Of a stretch of DNA of 64,000 nucleotides, positions 36,064 through 45,580 are shown in pieces. Below the pieces are notes generated by a model. It was not told the origin of the DNA and ran no database searches. It worked only from the letters and a program-made list of their open reading frames with translations. Within the stretch, counting starts at the first letter, position 1; each line of letters opens with the position of its first letter. Both the position numbers and the translations under genes were made by a program. The DNA comes from CAWARU01 sp963784575 (GTDB lineage Bacteria; Pseudomonadota; Gammaproteobacteria; UBA6186; Azoamicaceae), in the NCBI GenBank assembly GCA_963784575.1, contig CAWARU010000001.1, forward strand, positions 3,658,001-3,722,000. Direction: 5' to 3'.

Positions 36064-37761
36064 TTGTTTGTTCGCGTTAAATCAACACCAAATAGTCCGC
36101 GAAAATCGGTGCAAATCGTCGAGTCGTATCGAGAAGACACTACTGTTAAACAAAAAATTATGCGCCATGTCGGTATTGCAATGAATGAAAAAGAAGAACA
36201 AAAACTTCGTGACTTGGCCCAAGATATTATTGCCTCAATGCTTACAGTTAATGAAAAAAACTCTGAGCAACTTAGCCTCTTTGAAACCGCTGAAGGCGAT
36301 TTATCAGCCTTATTAAAAGTAAATAAGAATAAAAAACCTGGCCGTCCCGCAAAAAAGGAAATTAAGGATATTCTTCCTCCTGAGCAGGTCACTTTAGATA
36401 TGATCGTTGAACATGAACGCATCATTGAGGGCGTTCACGAGGTTGGTGGTTATGTTTACGACGAGTTAGGATACCATAAAATTTTCAAAAGCAAACGGGA
36501 TAATGATTTGTTAAAGGATATGGTGTTAACCCGATTAGTTTTTCCTGCGAGCAAACGAAAAACTCAACGTATATTAGAAGATAATTTCGGAAAAAGTCAT
36601 GATTTAGATGCTCTCTACTCAACGATGGATAAAGTGTTTAATCAAATCGATCAAATAAAAAAACTAACGTTCGCTCGAACGCAATCCTTATTTCCTGAAA
36701 GTGTAGATTTAGTATTATTTGATGTGACTACGCTTTACTTCGAATCTATTGAAACAGATGAGCTTAGAAGGTTTGGTTACAGTAAAGATTGTCGGTTTAA
36801 CACAACGCAAGTGGTGCTAGCTTTGGCAACTAATGGTGATGGTTTGCCCATTAGCTATGAATTATTTGAAGGTAATAAGGCTGAAGTAGGGACTTTAATT
36901 GCAGCGATTGAGCATTGGCATACTCTATTTAATATTAAATCAGTTTGTTTTGTCGGTGACCGTGCTATGTTCTCTAAAAAAAATATGGCTCTAATGGAAG
37001 AAAAAGGGTATCAATATATTGTTGCAGCAAAATTACGCACTTTGCCTGATAATATTAAAAGCGAAATACTTAGTGAGTCTCGTTATTATCCTACTGTTTT
37101 AAACGATGAATTTGCGTGGATTGGTGAATTTAATCACGAGAATCGTCGCTTAGTAGTCAGCTATAAAAAGAAGCGAGCATTAAAAGATGTGGCTGATAGA
37201 ACTCGAGTTTTAGAAAAAATTGAAAAAGTAATTGGTAAAAAGGGCCAAACACAAAAATTAATAACTAATCAAGGCGTCAAAAAATTTACAAAAACAGATC
37301 CCCAAGCATGCACTCAATTAGATGAGGATAAGATTGCGCATGATGCGATGTGGGATGGACTACACGGAATTATTACTAATATCGAAGATGAAAAGGCTGA
37401 GACATTGCTCGCCCAATATTCTCGGCTCTGGGTGATTGAAGAATCCTTCCGGATCAATAAGCATACGCTCGCTATGCGTCCGATTTATCATTGGAATCCA
37501 AACCGAATTCATGCACATATTGCTATTTGTTATATGACATTTTCGGTATTACGACATTTACAGTATCGATTAAATTTGACACAAAAAATTAGTATAGAGA
37601 CAGTGATTGATGAGTTAAGAGGAATTCAATCCTCTATTTACGTTCATAAGCAAACCAAGGATCTATATCGCGTTCCTGGTCGCATCACTAATACCGCACG
37701 AAAAATCTACAAGGCCTTCAATTTAACCCGCTCACCAGACGCAACAGTCTATTTAAGATAA
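36064..37761 (+). CDS. IS1634-family transposase
   Basis: 565 residues from a TTG start with GAGG about 9 nt upstream; no ATG is available in frame. Family features: VKQKIMRHVGIA near the N-terminus, catalytic Asp in VLFDVTTLYFE (about residues 220-230), Asp in CFVGDRAMFS (about 298-307), and Glu in LWVIEESFRINKHTL (about 458-472). A Lys/Pro-rich linker KKPGRPAKKEIK lies at about 91-102. Length and residues are normal, so it looks functional. It uses IS21 sequence as target. Confidence 0.92.
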   Translation: MFVRVKSTPNSPRKSVQIVESYREDTTVKQKIMRHVGIAMNEKEEQKLRDLAQDIIASMLTVNEKNSEQLSLFETAEGDLSALLKVNKNKKPGRPAKKEIKDILPPEQVTLDMIVEHERIIEGVHEVGGYVYDELGYHKIFKSKRDNDLLKDMVLTRLVFPASKRKTQRILEDNFGKSHDLDALYSTMDKVFNQIDQIKKLTFARTQSLFPESVDLVLFDVTTLYFESIETDELRRFGYSKDCRFNTTQVVLALATNGDGLPISYELFEGNKAEVGTLIAAIEHWHTLFNIKSVCFVGDRAMFSKKNMALMEEKGYQYIVAAKLRTLPDNIKSEILSESRYYPTVLNDEFAWIGEFNHENRRLVVSYKKKRALKDVADRTRVLEKIEKVIGKKGQTQKLITNQGVKKFTKTDPQACTQLDEDKIAHDAMWDGLHGIITNIEDEKAETLLAQYSRLWVIEESFRINKHTLAMRPIYHWNPNRIHAHIAICYMTFSVLRHLQYRLNLTQKISIETVIDELRGIQSSIYVHKQTKDLYRVPGRITNTARKIYKAFNLTRSPDATVYLR

Positions 37762-37800
37762 CTTTCCAACATCAAATAATGTAGTGCCTAAATTGGCTAT

Positions 37801-37820
37801 AGCCCCCGTGGTACGGGGCT
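37801..37820 (+). terminator. Rho-independent terminator of the IS1634 transposase
   Basis: agcccc (37801-37806) pairs with ggggct (37815-37820) around a short loop and is followed by tttt. It lies 40 bp after the transposase stop. Confidence 0.55.
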
Positions 37821-37915
37821 TTTGCTATTTTAGAAGACTCAAAAATAGTGAAGTCGGGTGCAGAGAGCTGGGGCAAGCTGTTGGTAAGCTCGTTGGACAA
37901 GATCCTGTCCATAGC

Positions 37916-38707
37916 TTATCCATCAGCTTGCCCCAGCGCCTCGGAGAGCTCTGCACAGCCACCTTCTATCTCTGACTTCTTATCTGCTTTCTTTGGCTTT
38001 CTTAAGGACTCACCCAATAGCTCGACCCTAATAGACTGATGGAGCAGTCTGTCAAGGATAGCGTCTGCGAGAGTCGCATCATTGATGTATTCATGCCAAT
38101 GAATAATTGGCAGTTGACTTGTGATTATTGTCGAGGCTTTTTGATAGCAATCATCTAATATTTCTAGGAGATCACGTTTTTGTTCATCATCTAATGGAGT
38201 TAACCCCCAATCATCCAAAATAATTAAATTAATTTTAGCTATTTGTGCAAGCCATTTGTGGAAAGTACCATCTGCCTTAGCTACCTTGAGCTCGTGCCAA
38301 AGCCTTGGAAGCCTCATATACCGAGTAGTCATCCCTTGTAGACAGGCCTTGTGTGCTAAAGCACAGGCTAGGTAAGTTTTTCCGCATCCTGTGGACCCTG
38401 TAATCAAAAGATTCAGATGGCTTCTGATCCAGTTGCTTTGCGCTAGCTCCATCACTTTTGATTTGTTTAATCCACGACTGGTTTCATAATTGATATTTTC
38501 AATGCATGCAGGTTGTTGAAGTTTTGCATCTTTAAGACGTCTTGTGAGCCTCCTATTCTCTCTTAAGTCCCATTCTCAATTTACGAGCATGGCTATCCTA
38601 GCATCAAAATCTAAATCAGAAGGCATTGCAAGCTGTTCTTTATAAGAAGCTACCATTCCTGTCAGTCTCATGGCATTTAATTTGTTAATCGTTGCTTGGT
38701 TTAACAT
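37916..38707 (-). pseudogene. istB: IS21 istB copy 2, interrupted by an in-frame TGA
   Basis: Helper ATPase of IS21 transposition. The ATG at 38707 follows AAGGAG, and the N-terminus NQATINKLNAMRLTGMVASY is canonical. At 38576-38578 the frame meets TGA (context VN*EWDLRENRRLTRRL, where an Arg codon CGA would restore it), then continues without interruption through Walker A and B to residues ADKKSEIEGG. A start at Met 38455 could give the ATPase part. It lies 16 bp after istA in the usual istA-istB order. Confidence 0.8.
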
Positions 38708-38723
38708 TTTCAAGTCTCCTTAT

Positions 38724-39830
38724 TTACTGGTAATAGGATGCGCCACGGACATTGGTGTGACGCAATATGGGGTTTGGTATCGGTTTGCTTACGGAAGTAT
38801 TTTCCATTTTATTCATTAAGATTGATTCAATTTGTTGGTATCTCGTGATGCCAAGGGCTAAGCCCTTCGAACAAGCTTTTTCAAGACGGTCATTACCATA
38901 CTTCTTTCCAAGCCTTAAGACACCAAGACAAGCTCGATAGGCCTGCTCCGGAAAAGGTCTGCTAGCTATCATTGCCTCAATAAATTTTGAAGTACAAAGT
39001 CCGATTTTTTCTGCCCAACGCCGCATTCGATCCGGCGTCCATTCGGCGTGTGTCTTATGGGCTTCTGGCATATGTTCCTTCTGGGTTGTGTATTTATATT
39101 TGTTATAGTCTCTGGCATGTATTGCAATACGCTTGCTTCGATGGAAGCACTCTATCGTGGTTAATGATGCACAGATTTCTATATATTGGTGGATGTATCG
39201 GTAAGGCACACTGTAGTAGTGGTCATCAAATACAAAATGATAATCAATATTTATTTTTGCCTTTGCCCATTGGTGATATTGATATCGCTCTTCAGGCAAT
39301 GGTTTGAGCTCAGGCTTGTCCAATGCTAAAAAAAGCTCTGCTCGTGAGATTTTCATCTTTTGCATAGGGGCATTATTAAATTGCGTTAAAAGCTCCTTAA
39401 TCGCCATGTTAATTTCACATAAACTGGTAAATGTTCTATGACGCAATGGAGCCAAAATAGAGCGTTCTATGCAGCCAACTGCATTTTCCACTTTGGCTTT
39501 ATCCTTCGGAGCCATTACTCGAGCAGGAACAATCGCAATGCCATAGTGTTCGCCAAACTTCTGATAATTGGCATTGATATCAGGATCATAAATATGTGAT
39601 TTCTGCACAGCCCCCCTCAAATTATCAGGCACTAAAATTTTTGGAGTACCTTTGAAAAACTCAAGCATGTAACTGTGAGATTGGATCCAGTCAGGCAATT
39701 TTTGGCTAGCCGCAGCATGAACAAACGTATATTGGGAAGCTCCTAATGCTCCTACAAAAATTTGAGCTTCTTGTATAGCGCCTGTCTTCATATCGATCCA
39801 AGGCATTGTCATGCCGGTGTTATGTATCAA
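38724..39830 (-). pseudogene. istA: IS21 transposase IstA, N-terminally truncated
   Basis: 368-residue frame, against about 500 for full IstA. It begins near the first catalytic region (PWIDMKTGAIQEAQIFVGAL); the helix-turn-helix and the first DDE aspartate are gone. PDNLRGAVQKSH and PKDKAKVENAVGCIERSILAPLR hold the second Asp and the Glu. The C-terminal part (DRMRRWAEKIG, ESILMNKMENTSV) is normal. The break at about 39815-39830 adjoins AT-rich sequence of another element. Inactive. Confidence 0.85.
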
Positions 39831-40035
39831 TTTATTTTAGGCAGAAGAAGCAGTTTCATTTCGCGATAAATTAAATCTTATAATTCAGCATTCCTTAAAA
39901 TACCACGAAACAAAATTTATTTATTATTATATACACCTATTGTTAATAGTGATTGATCTCTCTAAATATTTTGAAGGAACAGATCAGAGATCCTCCTCTC
40001 AAAATAAGTGGATTAAAAAAAAGGAGAGATCAATC
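39831..40035. other. Junction sequence
   Basis: AT-rich, no gene. Contains gtgattgatctctct (near 39949) inverted near 40025 (ggagagatcaatcat), a leader hairpin around the start of the next gene. Confidence 0.35.
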
Positions 40036-40581
40036 ATGTTAATTATAGCGCGGTTCTTTAATTCACTTGTAGAATATGTTGAATTTATCTATCAGCATGG
40101 GTCAAAACCCTTTCGACCCTCTAAATGCGGATACTGCGGTAAAGCAGGATTAAGATGCCATGGTTTTCGCGAACGCAAAGCAGACAGAGAGAATCACTGC
40201 GAAGATTCTCTAAATCCTGTCTTGATTCCAAGATTTTTTTGCAAACACTGTCGTCGTACTTGTTCAGTATTACCAAATTGCATTTCTCCCAGAAGGTGGT
40301 ACCTCTGGTCAGTGCAGCAGCTTGTATTGTCACTGGATATTTTGGAACATTCCCTGCGGTACATCGCAAGTAAGACGCCTCCAGTCAGAAGCACAATAGC
40401 GCGCTGGGAGCTGCGCCTTCGAACTATGTTTCCGATACATTCCTTGCATTTGAAGAGTAGAGCTCCAGACCTAGGAAGAAGCGCTGAGTCATTCTGTATT
40501 TTCTGGAAAGCTTGTCTAGCACAAATGTCATTATCCGATGCAATGTTCTGGATTTATTGTGCTGGGGAAGTCATCCCATGA
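40036..40581 (+). CDS. DUF6431-type zinc-ribbon protein, transposon-associated
   Basis: 181 residues from the ATG at 40036, chosen for its AAGGAGAG Shine-Dalgarno; the frame is open 32 codons further upstream. A CGYCGKAGLRCHGFRER / FFCKHCRRTCSVLP pair of Cys motifs (about residues 30-95) would bind zinc, followed by a helical part with RSTIARWELRLR. Such proteins are commonly found beside DDE integrase/AAA ATPase transposon genes, as here, and probably help in DNA recognition. It could lie outside the inverted repeats that I infer for the transposon. Confidence 0.65.
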   Translation: MLIIARFFNSLVEYVEFIYQHGSKPFRPSKCGYCGKAGLRCHGFRERKADRENHCEDSLNPVLIPRFFCKHCRRTCSVLPNCISPRRWYLWSVQQLVLSLDILEHSLRYIASKTPPVRSTIARWELRLRTMFPIHSLHLKSRAPDLGRSAESFCIFWKACLAQMSLSDAMFWIYCAGEVIP

Positions 40582-40726
40582 TTAAAGTTATTTCAAGCTA
40601 TTTTAAACCTAAATTTAAGTGAGACAGTCAAAATGAAGATTTAAAACATAAACACACACTTTCGCCACTGTTATTGCAGCCCATTTTTCTGGGACACTTT
40701 AGTTTTTTGTGTTACAGGAGGCGAAT

Positions 40727-42073
40727 ATGAACAAAATTCCACCCTTAGCATTGTTTCGGTTATCTGTGCTGGGACCGTTGGCTAGCCGTGAGAAATTGGA
40801 GCGAGGTGAACTAAAACGCATTATTCGTGAACTGGCAGCCAAGAGTTATGATATTCCAGGCTCAGATAGGAATCGCGTGACTGAATATGCCATTGAGCAT
40901 TGGTATTACAATTGGAAGCGGGGCGGTATAGAAGCATTGGCTCCTAAGATGCGTCGCGACTGCGGCAAAACAAAGCTAAAGAAGGAATATCAAGAAGCTA
41001 TTCTGAAATGTAAATCAGAGAATAAAAAGCGCTCAATATCGGGTATTAAACGCGTGTTAGAGTTATCTGGAGTTTCAGCCATCGGTGAGCTGTCGCGCTC
41101 GAGCATTTACCGATTGTTAAAAAGCGTAGGATTATCCCGACGCCTTGAAGAACCTGCAGTCACTATTGAACATCGCAGCTTCTGTGCTGAAAAGTGCGGC
41201 GACATCTGGTATGGAGATGTCTTGCATGGTCCATCGGTTCCCGTTGGCAAAAGGCTTAGGAAAGCTTATTTGGTGACCTTAATGGATGATGCATCGCGTC
41301 TAATTGCGCACAGCGCCTTTTGTCTCGCTGAGACAGCACTTGATATCGAGGGAGTTCTGAAGCAAGCGATATTGAAACGAGGATTACCTAAGAAGTTAGT
41401 CGTGGACAACGGGGCGGCTTATCGTTCCAGAACTTTGCAGGAAATTTGTGCACGTCTTGAAGTCCGTCTAATTTATTGTCGCCCATATGCCCCGCAGGGT
41501 AAGGGTAAACTTGAAAAATGGCACGGAAGATTTAGAAGCGATTTTCTAAATGAACTAGATACTTCTCAATTACGCGATTTGCAAGATTTAAATGAACGTC
41601 TCTGGGCATGGATAGAAGGCGAATATCACCAACAAGTGCATAGCGCTCTTCAGGGATTAACGCCGATGGAAAGATGGCGGAAAGATATTATTCATGTTCG
41701 GCCTCTCGGGTCTTTTACTACCAAATTAGATGAAATTTTTTATCACCGCCATAAACGAACTGTCAGAAAAGATAGCACTGTTAGCTTTGAAGGAAATATG
41801 TTTGAGGTTCCTTATGAACTTTCAGGCAGAACAGTGTTTCTTGTGACTGATCCGCATCGAAAAGAAGCCATCCGTGTGGAGTCCCAGTCAGGGGAATTTT
41901 TAGGGGCAGTCACTAAACTAGATCCTATTGCGAATCTCGACAGACGAAGGATAAGACCCCAAAAGCAACAGGAACTGCTGGAGAACAAAAAAGCATTTAA
42001 TATGGTTGAACTCGCATTAGAAAATTATACAAATTCTTTAAGAGTACATGTAATAGGAGATGAAGATGAGTAA
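40727..42073 (+). CDS. DDE integrase-type transposase (rve core)
   Basis: 448 residues from the ATG at 40727 (CAGGAGG 7 nt upstream). An N-terminal helix-turn-helix region with EHWYYNWKRGGIEAL and RSSIYRLLKSVGL precedes the catalytic core: Asp in IWYGDVLHGP (about residue 162), Asp in KKLVVDNGAAYRS (about 226) and Glu in APQGKGKLEKWHGRF (about 262), followed by a Mu-type C-terminal beta domain (GNMFEVPYELSGRTV). All three acidic residues are present. The stop overlaps the next gene by 8 bp. Confidence 0.88.
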   Translation: MNKIPPLALFRLSVLGPLASREKLERGELKRIIRELAAKSYDIPGSDRNRVTEYAIEHWYYNWKRGGIEALAPKMRRDCGKTKLKKEYQEAILKCKSENKKRSISGIKRVLELSGVSAIGELSRSSIYRLLKSVGLSRRLEEPAVTIEHRSFCAEKCGDIWYGDVLHGPSVPVGKRLRKAYLVTLMDDASRLIAHSAFCLAETALDIEGVLKQAILKRGLPKKLVVDNGAAYRSRTLQEICARLEVRLIYCRPYAPQGKGKLEKWHGRFRSDFLNELDTSQLRDLQDLNERLWAWIEGEYHQQVHSALQGLTPMERWRKDIIHVRPLGSFTTKLDEIFYHRHKRTVRKDSTVSFEGNMFEVPYELSGRTVFLVTDPHRKEAIRVESQSGEFLGAVTKLDPIANLDRRRIRPQKQQELLENKKAFNMVELALENYTNSLRVHVIGDEDE

Positions 42074-42863
42074 TAAACACTTTGGTTTAACCCACACTCC
42101 AATCGGAAAAGCAGTTAAGAATTTCTGGGATGACGGGCAGCAATTTAGTGACTTCATAGAGAAATTTCAGTGGCTATTGAATAATCCAGGGATTGGTATC
42201 TTTACAGGAGAACCTGGAGTTGGTAAAACCGCAGCGCTACGCCAAGCAACACAAAACATTAACCCGCATACTCATCAAGTGATCTACATGCCAGAAACGG
42301 ATTTTGGACGGGTGGATTTATATCGTAGCCTTGCTATTGAGCTTGGGTTAGAACCATCAACACGCCGTGCTGTGTTGTGGAGAAGCATCAAGAATAGGGT
42401 CCAAGAACTATATGATGGGAAAAATATTTTGCCAATCTGGATCATTGACGAAAGCCAGAATTTGCCGCATGAATTTTTTATTGATTTACCATCGTTCCTG
42501 AATTTTGCGCTCGATTCCAGGGATATTATGACAATATGGCTAGTAGGACATCCCTCCCTTAGCCAAGTTTTAAGTAAGGTGGTGCACAGTGCGTTATACA
42601 GCCGAATTTCTGCAAAAGTGACTCTGAAACCCATCATAGAACGAGAGAGATTCCAAGCATTAATTGATTATGCCTTTAAGGAAGCTGGGAGCCAAATAAA
42701 ATTGCTTTCTGACAGTGGTATAGAGATGTTGCGGCAGGCTTCACAAGGAAAGCCGCGACATGCCAGCAAAATTTTGCAAGGGGCATTGAGAATAGGCGCT
42801 AAGAAAGGATTGACTCATCTTCCAGATGAAGTTCTAAAGGCAGCAATAGAGGAACTCCAATGA
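42066..42863 (+). CDS. AAA ATPase of the TniB/ExeA/TnsC type
   Basis: 265 residues from the ATG at 42066, with AGGAGATGAAG immediately upstream. HFGLTHTPIGK is the typical N-terminus of this ATPase group. Walker A GEPGVGKTAA is at about residues 45-54, Walker B LPIWIIDESQNL at about 120-131, then sensor-like WLVGHPSLSQVL and a helical lid KPRHASKILQGAL. In transposons such proteins select the target and activate the DDE transposase. The gene overlaps the transposase gene by 8 bp and the next gene by 4 bp at most, consistent with one transcript. Confidence 0.88.
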   Translation: MSNKHFGLTHTPIGKAVKNFWDDGQQFSDFIEKFQWLLNNPGIGIFTGEPGVGKTAALRQATQNINPHTHQVIYMPETDFGRVDLYRSLAIELGLEPSTRRAVLWRSIKNRVQELYDGKNILPIWIIDESQNLPHEFFIDLPSFLNFALDSRDIMTIWLVGHPSLSQVLSKVVHSALYSRISAKVTLKPIIERERFQALIDYAFKEAGSQIKLLSDSGIEMLRQASQGKPRHASKILQGALRIGAKKGLTHLPDEVLKAAIEELQ

Positions 42864-42874
42864 GGGAGATTATC

Positions 42875-43060
42875 ATGTTATTTACACCACCTACTCTAAC
42901 AGATGAAGCGGCTTATGAACTTGTGGAATTTTTGCAAGATTTTGTATTGGCGCTTGAAAATCACTATATGCCGCAGCTTAGACGCTATACCAAGACATCA
43001 GATGAAGAAAGTAATTTAAGTTTTGGATGCGAGGAGGTTGAAGGAGTCGATCCATTTTAA
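42875..43060 (+). CDS. Small acidic protein at the end of the transposon operon
   Basis: 61 residues from Met 42875 (GAGGGAG upstream); an ATG at 42860 that overlaps the ATPase stop is the alternative. Helical N-terminal half (DEAAYELVEFLQDFVLALE), acidic C-terminus. Its place suggests an accessory or regulatory subunit of the transposition genes; no function is known to me. Confidence 0.6.
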   Translation: MLFTPPTLTDEAAYELVEFLQDFVLALENHYMPQLRRYTKTSDEESNLSFGCEEVEGVDPF

Positions 43061-43069
43061 TTGTTGAAA

Positions 43070-43106
43070 AAACAGTCAGCGAGGTAGGTTTAACTGCTGA
43101 CTGTTT
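43070..43106. terminator. Hairpin after the transposon genes
   Basis: aaacagtcagc (43070-43080) and gctgactgttt (43096-43106) form an 11-bp stem with a 15-base loop, just after the last transposon gene. The T run is weak, so it may be part of the transposon end instead of a terminator. Confidence 0.45.
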
Positions 43107-43141
43107 CACTTAAATTAGGTCGAAACGAATCATTTAATTTA

Positions 43142-45343
43142 TTGCGGAACGTAACAGATGGGACGGAGGTAAGCCTTGATTCTAATCTAAACCTAAAAAA
43201 TACTTTAGAGAGTTTTATTAATGATGCAACTTGGTTGCAAAGCAGCTCAGATACCGCTCCCAAAGAAGTGCAAAGTACAGATGAGTCTCATAAAGCACTT
43301 AATTTAGTGACAAGCAAGGACCAACCTAAAATTGTTCAAGAACATAGCTTATCTTTTGTTTTCAAAGAAGATGAATTGGTACAGGAATTAAATGAAATAG
43401 TCGTTCCTAATAAAATGTATTTTATCAGTAGCCACAATCATAGAATGTCATTTAGATGCAAAGAAATTGTCAAAGATAGCGGCGAAAAGACGATGGCAAT
43501 TAAATTTTATGATCCATCTGCAACCTCTTACAATCCAGAATTAGGCTCAAATGAAATAGTTTTTAACAACTTTAAAGATTTTGTAAAACATTTGCGAAAA
43601 GCAGGTTTTCCAATGTATAAAGAAAAAGAATTGCAATATATGCCAATCACCCTACGCATATTTGATAGAGAGGGTCAAAAACATAACCCTTATCCAACCT
43701 CTAGTGATTTAGTTGAAAAATACCTTAAGTCAGACATTGATAGGCATAATAAAAAAGACGGACTAACTCCTTTAAATTATGCTTTGTACCGATCGGATAC
43801 TGTCCAAGCTAAATATTTGCTTTCTCGTAATGCTAAAGTGACTCAAAAAAGCCAAATTTACGATGATCTTTTTAATAGTTTAGAGATTGCAATTCTTGAA
43901 GGAAATTTTGAAGTTGTGCAACTCCTGGTAAGAGAGAATAAAGAATTCTTGGAGAATAGAAATATTCCTTTCAAACTTGCTTTAGAGAATAGAAAATATG
44001 ACATTGCCAATTTCCTGAAATCAGAATGGTCTGGGTTCACCTTTGACATAAGTCCAGAAACGGCTTTAGATCTTTTAATAAACAATATAGAGATTATAAA
44101 AAAACAAAGACAACAAAACACAGCATTTGATGTCGAATTGCTCGATATTTTGACAAGATTAGGGGTTTCTTTGGTGGATTTAAACAAACAAATAAAGGCT
44201 AAACTTGGCGTTGGTTTATTGGGGATGGTGGTTTCCGTTGGAGATGTTGCTGCTGTAAAGTTTCTTACATCTCAAGTTTCGAAAGATTTTAAAGAATCTA
44301 GGGATTCCAAAGATTCCAAGGATTCAAAAGATACTGAGTCTTTTGATTTAAGTAAATTGACGCTTCATAAAAATACTCTATTTATTAATGCATTGTCCAA
44401 GGGACAATATCAATTCGTCAAATTTTTAATCGAAGAGCTGGACTGTGATATCAATTCTGTATTAGATGAGCGCACTCGAGTAACTCCCCTTATGCTGGCT
44501 GCGAAAGCGCGTGATAGCGTCTCAGTAAGATATTTAATAGACAAAGGGGCTAAAATCGATCAAAAAGATGCTAATGGATTCACAGCATTAATGCATGCAT
44601 GTGCTTCAGGCAGTACTAATAGCGCCCAATTTCTAATCGAAAATAAGGCAGATATAAATGCAAGATCTAATACAGGAGATACCGCCATTAGTTTGGCATT
44701 GGCTCATGAGAAATTTGAAGTATTAAAGCTGCTCATAAATATCGGGTTGAAAACAGGTGCTTTGGCAAAAAACAATTTATTATTACTCGCTGCCAAATCG
44801 TCTCCAAAATATTTTCAATTCGTTATAAAGGAGCTCGGCGAAAAATCCATTGACTTTAACCTAAAAAATGAAAAAGGAGAAAGTTTACTTCAAATCTCAA
44901 TTAACAGCGGAAAATTTAACAATGCGATATTTTTAATCGCTTCTGGTGTAAATATTGATTTTGTCGATGATTTTAAAAGTACGCCATTATTGCAGGCTGT
45001 AGAACTCAATAATATTGAGCTTGTGAAAGCAATATTAAACAGTGGCCAAATATCAAAGGATTATCTTTTACATAAAAATAATCTCAGACAAAATGCATTG
45101 ATGCTCTCTAAATCTGATCCAGCCATTCATGAACTTCTCTTAAATAAAATTAAAACGCTTGATCCTTCATTCCAAGAAAAGGATATCGAGGAACAAGAAT
45201 TTTTAGAGCGAGGTCCAACATTGCTTCTATCCCTGGATGAATTCGATGATTTCAGTAAAAAAAGTGGAAAAGAAGTAGCTAGATCTCAAGAATTAAACGG
45301 TGAAAAAAAATCAAGCACCCCCACTCCGAAAGGGAGAATTTAG
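43142..45343 (+). CDS. Ankyrin-repeat protein, 5' end probably cut by a transposon
   Basis: 733-residue frame starting at TTG 43142. No ATG or GTG and no Shine-Dalgarno exists between the upstream TAA (43091) and this point, and the transposon end lies at about 43119, so the natural N-terminus is likely missing. Residues about 80-185 form an unrecognised domain (MYFISSHNHRMSFRCKEI; KFYDPSATSYNPE) with His and a YDP motif. Ankyrin repeats follow from about 205 to 670 (GLTPLNYALYRSDTVQAKYL; TPLMLAAKARDSVSVRYLID; GFTALMHACASG; STPLLQAVELNNIELVKAIL). A slippage-type run of Asp-Ser-Lys is near residue 390. The C-terminus is charged. Effector role inferred. Confidence 0.75.
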   Translation: MRNVTDGTEVSLDSNLNLKNTLESFINDATWLQSSSDTAPKEVQSTDESHKALNLVTSKDQPKIVQEHSLSFVFKEDELVQELNEIVVPNKMYFISSHNHRMSFRCKEIVKDSGEKTMAIKFYDPSATSYNPELGSNEIVFNNFKDFVKHLRKAGFPMYKEKELQYMPITLRIFDREGQKHNPYPTSSDLVEKYLKSDIDRHNKKDGLTPLNYALYRSDTVQAKYLLSRNAKVTQKSQIYDDLFNSLEIAILEGNFEVVQLLVRENKEFLENRNIPFKLALENRKYDIANFLKSEWSGFTFDISPETALDLLINNIEIIKKQRQQNTAFDVELLDILTRLGVSLVDLNKQIKAKLGVGLLGMVVSVGDVAAVKFLTSQVSKDFKESRDSKDSKDSKDTESFDLSKLTLHKNTLFINALSKGQYQFVKFLIEELDCDINSVLDERTRVTPLMLAAKARDSVSVRYLIDKGAKIDQKDANGFTALMHACASGSTNSAQFLIENKADINARSNTGDTAISLALAHEKFEVLKLLINIGLKTGALAKNNLLLLAAKSSPKYFQFVIKELGEKSIDFNLKNEKGESLLQISINSGKFNNAIFLIASGVNIDFVDDFKSTPLLQAVELNNIELVKAILNSGQISKDYLLHKNNLRQNALMLSKSDPAIHELLLNKIKTLDPSFQEKDIEEQEFLERGPTLLLSLDEFDDFSKKSGKEVARSQELNGEKKSSTPTPKGRI

Positions 45344-45368
45344 GTATACGGAAAATCGTAGAATCGTA

Positions 45369-45580
45369 GGGGTCAAGTCTTGCTTTTGTAGTATTTAGAA
45401 AAATTTCAAAACTGAGATAAAACTTTAAAAGTCTGAATAGCATCTGACGCTCCTATAAAATAGCATCATTCAGCTAAGTTGATGATGATGAAAGTTAAGA
45501 GTATCGAGATGAGCAAGAACATTTTACATGCTACCAGATTTGAAATGTTTCTGAATACTACAAAAGCAAGACTTGACCCC
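45369..45580. mobile_element. 212-bp MITE-like element with 33-bp inverted ends
   Basis: Begins ggggtcaagtcttgctttt and ends with the inverse; about 32 of 33 positions of the arms match (the arms reach about 45401 and 45548). TA lies on both sides (45367-45368, 45581-45582). No ORF inside. It terminates the DUF6088 remnant on its right. Confidence 0.75.

Larger units (their letters stand above)
35877..37858. mobile_element. IS1634-family element flanked by ~706-bp direct repeats
   Basis: Ends cccgacttca (35877-35886) and tgaagtcggg (37849-37858) are inverted. The left flank 35171-35876 and right flank 37858/9-38564 are the same IS21 istB sequence, differing by a few substitutions and indels. 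The flanks meet the element so that deleting it plus one copy restores one continuous istB. Unusually long, variable target duplications are an established property of IS1634/IS1549 relatives. The end position is uncertain by a base or two. Confidence 0.8.
40606..43122. mobile_element. DDE transposase/AAA ATPase transposon (IS21/Tn7-like logic)
   Basis: cctaaatttaagtgagacag (from 40609) is inverted at 43101-43118 as ctgtttcacttaaattagg with a small indel and a substitution. Between them lie a DDE transposase, an ATPase and a 61-residue gene with overlapping starts. No convincing target duplication was found, so the borders are provisional, and the preceding DUF6431 gene may belong to the element. 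Confidence 0.55.
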
